Assembly (NCBI GenBank): GCA_044225675.1
Contig: JBGAIH010000035.1
Coordinates: forward strand, 1-48,018
Direction: 5' to 3'
DNA from: JACMQX01 sp044225675
Lineage (GTDB): Bacteria; Pseudomonadota; Gammaproteobacteria; Burkholderiales; Burkholderiaceae_C
DNA: 48,018 bases
The translations under genes were made by a program, and so were the position numbers. Positions 47,808-48,018 of the stretch are shown piece by piece; position 1 is the first letter of the stretch; the number at the start of each line of letters is the position of its first letter. The notes beneath the pieces are model-generated. The model saw only the letters and a list, made by a program, of their open reading frames with translations. It had not been told where the DNA came from and ran no database searches.

Positions 47808-48018
47808 CCGCAACGGGCTCTTCGGAACCCGTTCGGTGGGCGCTTGGCTTCGCCATTCGTTGGACCGCGCGCAAGGCTGGGGGCCCTTCGGTGGGCGCTT
47901 GGCTTCGGCGCCCGGCACTGCGTGCCGGGTCCCTGCGCTTCTCGCTCCGCGAGGGCGGCTGCGATCACTCCGCATCGGCGCTGAACGCGCCGATGCATAG
48001 AGCGTTCTCGCCGGTCCG
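47808..48018. repeat. Intergenic repeat cluster at the window end
   Basis: No credible gene here. A 21-bp direct repeat beginning TTCGGTGGGC lies at 47832-47852 and 47887-47907. Three hairpins follow: CCCGGCAC with GTGCCGGG (47911-47929), CTCGC with GCGAG (47941-47953) and GCATCGGCGC with GCGCCGATGC (47972-47996, 5-base loop). They may terminate the ETF-QO transcript and resemble dispersed REP-like elements. The arms of the last hairpin also occur at 41988-42025. Confidence 0.7.

Noticed and set aside
46095..47975. 626-codon open frame on the minus strand
   Set aside because: It lies fully antisense to the ETF-QO gene, whose motifs are unmistakable; long antisense frames are expected at this GC content.
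47792..47998. Small minus-strand frame at the window end
   Set aside because: It is made entirely of the intergenic repeats and hairpins, with low-complexity basic residues.

Overview
The window is high-GC, gene-dense DNA. The gene families point to a betaproteobacterium of the Burkholderiales, most likely Comamonadaceae (Acidovorax, Variovorax or a relative). The clues are two stand-alone Bug-type solute receptors, a Rieske oxygenase module, TRAP and ferric-iron ABC transporters, a CioAB-type oxidase and a complete beta-oxidation electron chain. This placement is inference from gene families; there is no rRNA marker. No tRNA, rRNA, insertion sequence or CRISPR array was seen. No stretch longer than 300 bases lacks a gene; the longest is the last 211 bases.

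Layout. 1-4.6 kb: an HSD10-like dehydrogenase, a Bug receptor, a MarR regulator, an HxlR-like regulator coupled to a XylX-like FAH-family enzyme, and an FKBP isomerase. 4.7-5.5 kb: an RHH-PIN toxin-antitoxin pair. 5.6-9.6 kb: grpE-dnaK-dnaJ with two sigma-32-type promoters. 9.7-12.1 kb: glutathione-dependent formaldehyde dehydrogenase, a lone membrane domain like the N-terminus of EptA, and a MarR regulator. 12.1-14.8 kb (minus): Bug receptor, stand-alone [2Fe-2S] ferredoxin and Rieske oxygenase behind a 19-bp palindrome. 14.9-16.0 kb (minus): a radical SAM protein with a near-perfect LexA box. 16.2-18.8 kb (minus): an 874-residue protein that resembles ShET2/EspL-type type III effectors, with an AT-rich upstream region. 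19.0-22.1 kb: a GbsR-type regulator and cioAB.

22.1-26.9 kb (minus): etfB-etfA-acyl-CoA dehydrogenase-nitronate monooxygenase behind two operator-like palindromes. 27.0-29.9 kb: TRAP transporter dctPQM. 29.8-33.0 kb (minus): MscS channel, enoyl-CoA hydratase and an HDAC-like deacetylase. 33.1-38.4 kb: MoxR-DUF58-TgpA-like transglutaminase and an MltB-type transglycosylase. 38.6-42.0 kb: ferric-iron ABC transporter with a short ATPase. 42.0-44.7 kb: a carboxymuconolactone decarboxylase, an AbrB-PIN toxin-antitoxin pair, a small protein with a LexA-like box, a small secreted protein and an AhpD-like protein. 44.8-47.8 kb: thioesterase and SDR (minus), then ETF-ubiquinone oxidoreductase. The window ends in a cluster of intergenic repeats and hairpins.

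How it fits together. The acyl-CoA dehydrogenase, EtfAB and ETF-QO form one route from acyl-CoA to ubiquinone; CioAB then oxidises quinol. The enoyl-CoA hydratase, HSD10-like SDR and thioesterase act on the same class of substrates. The most unusual parts are the effector-like gene, two genes with SOS-type boxes, a strictly 11-bp-phased repeat between convergent genes, and several long palindromic operators.
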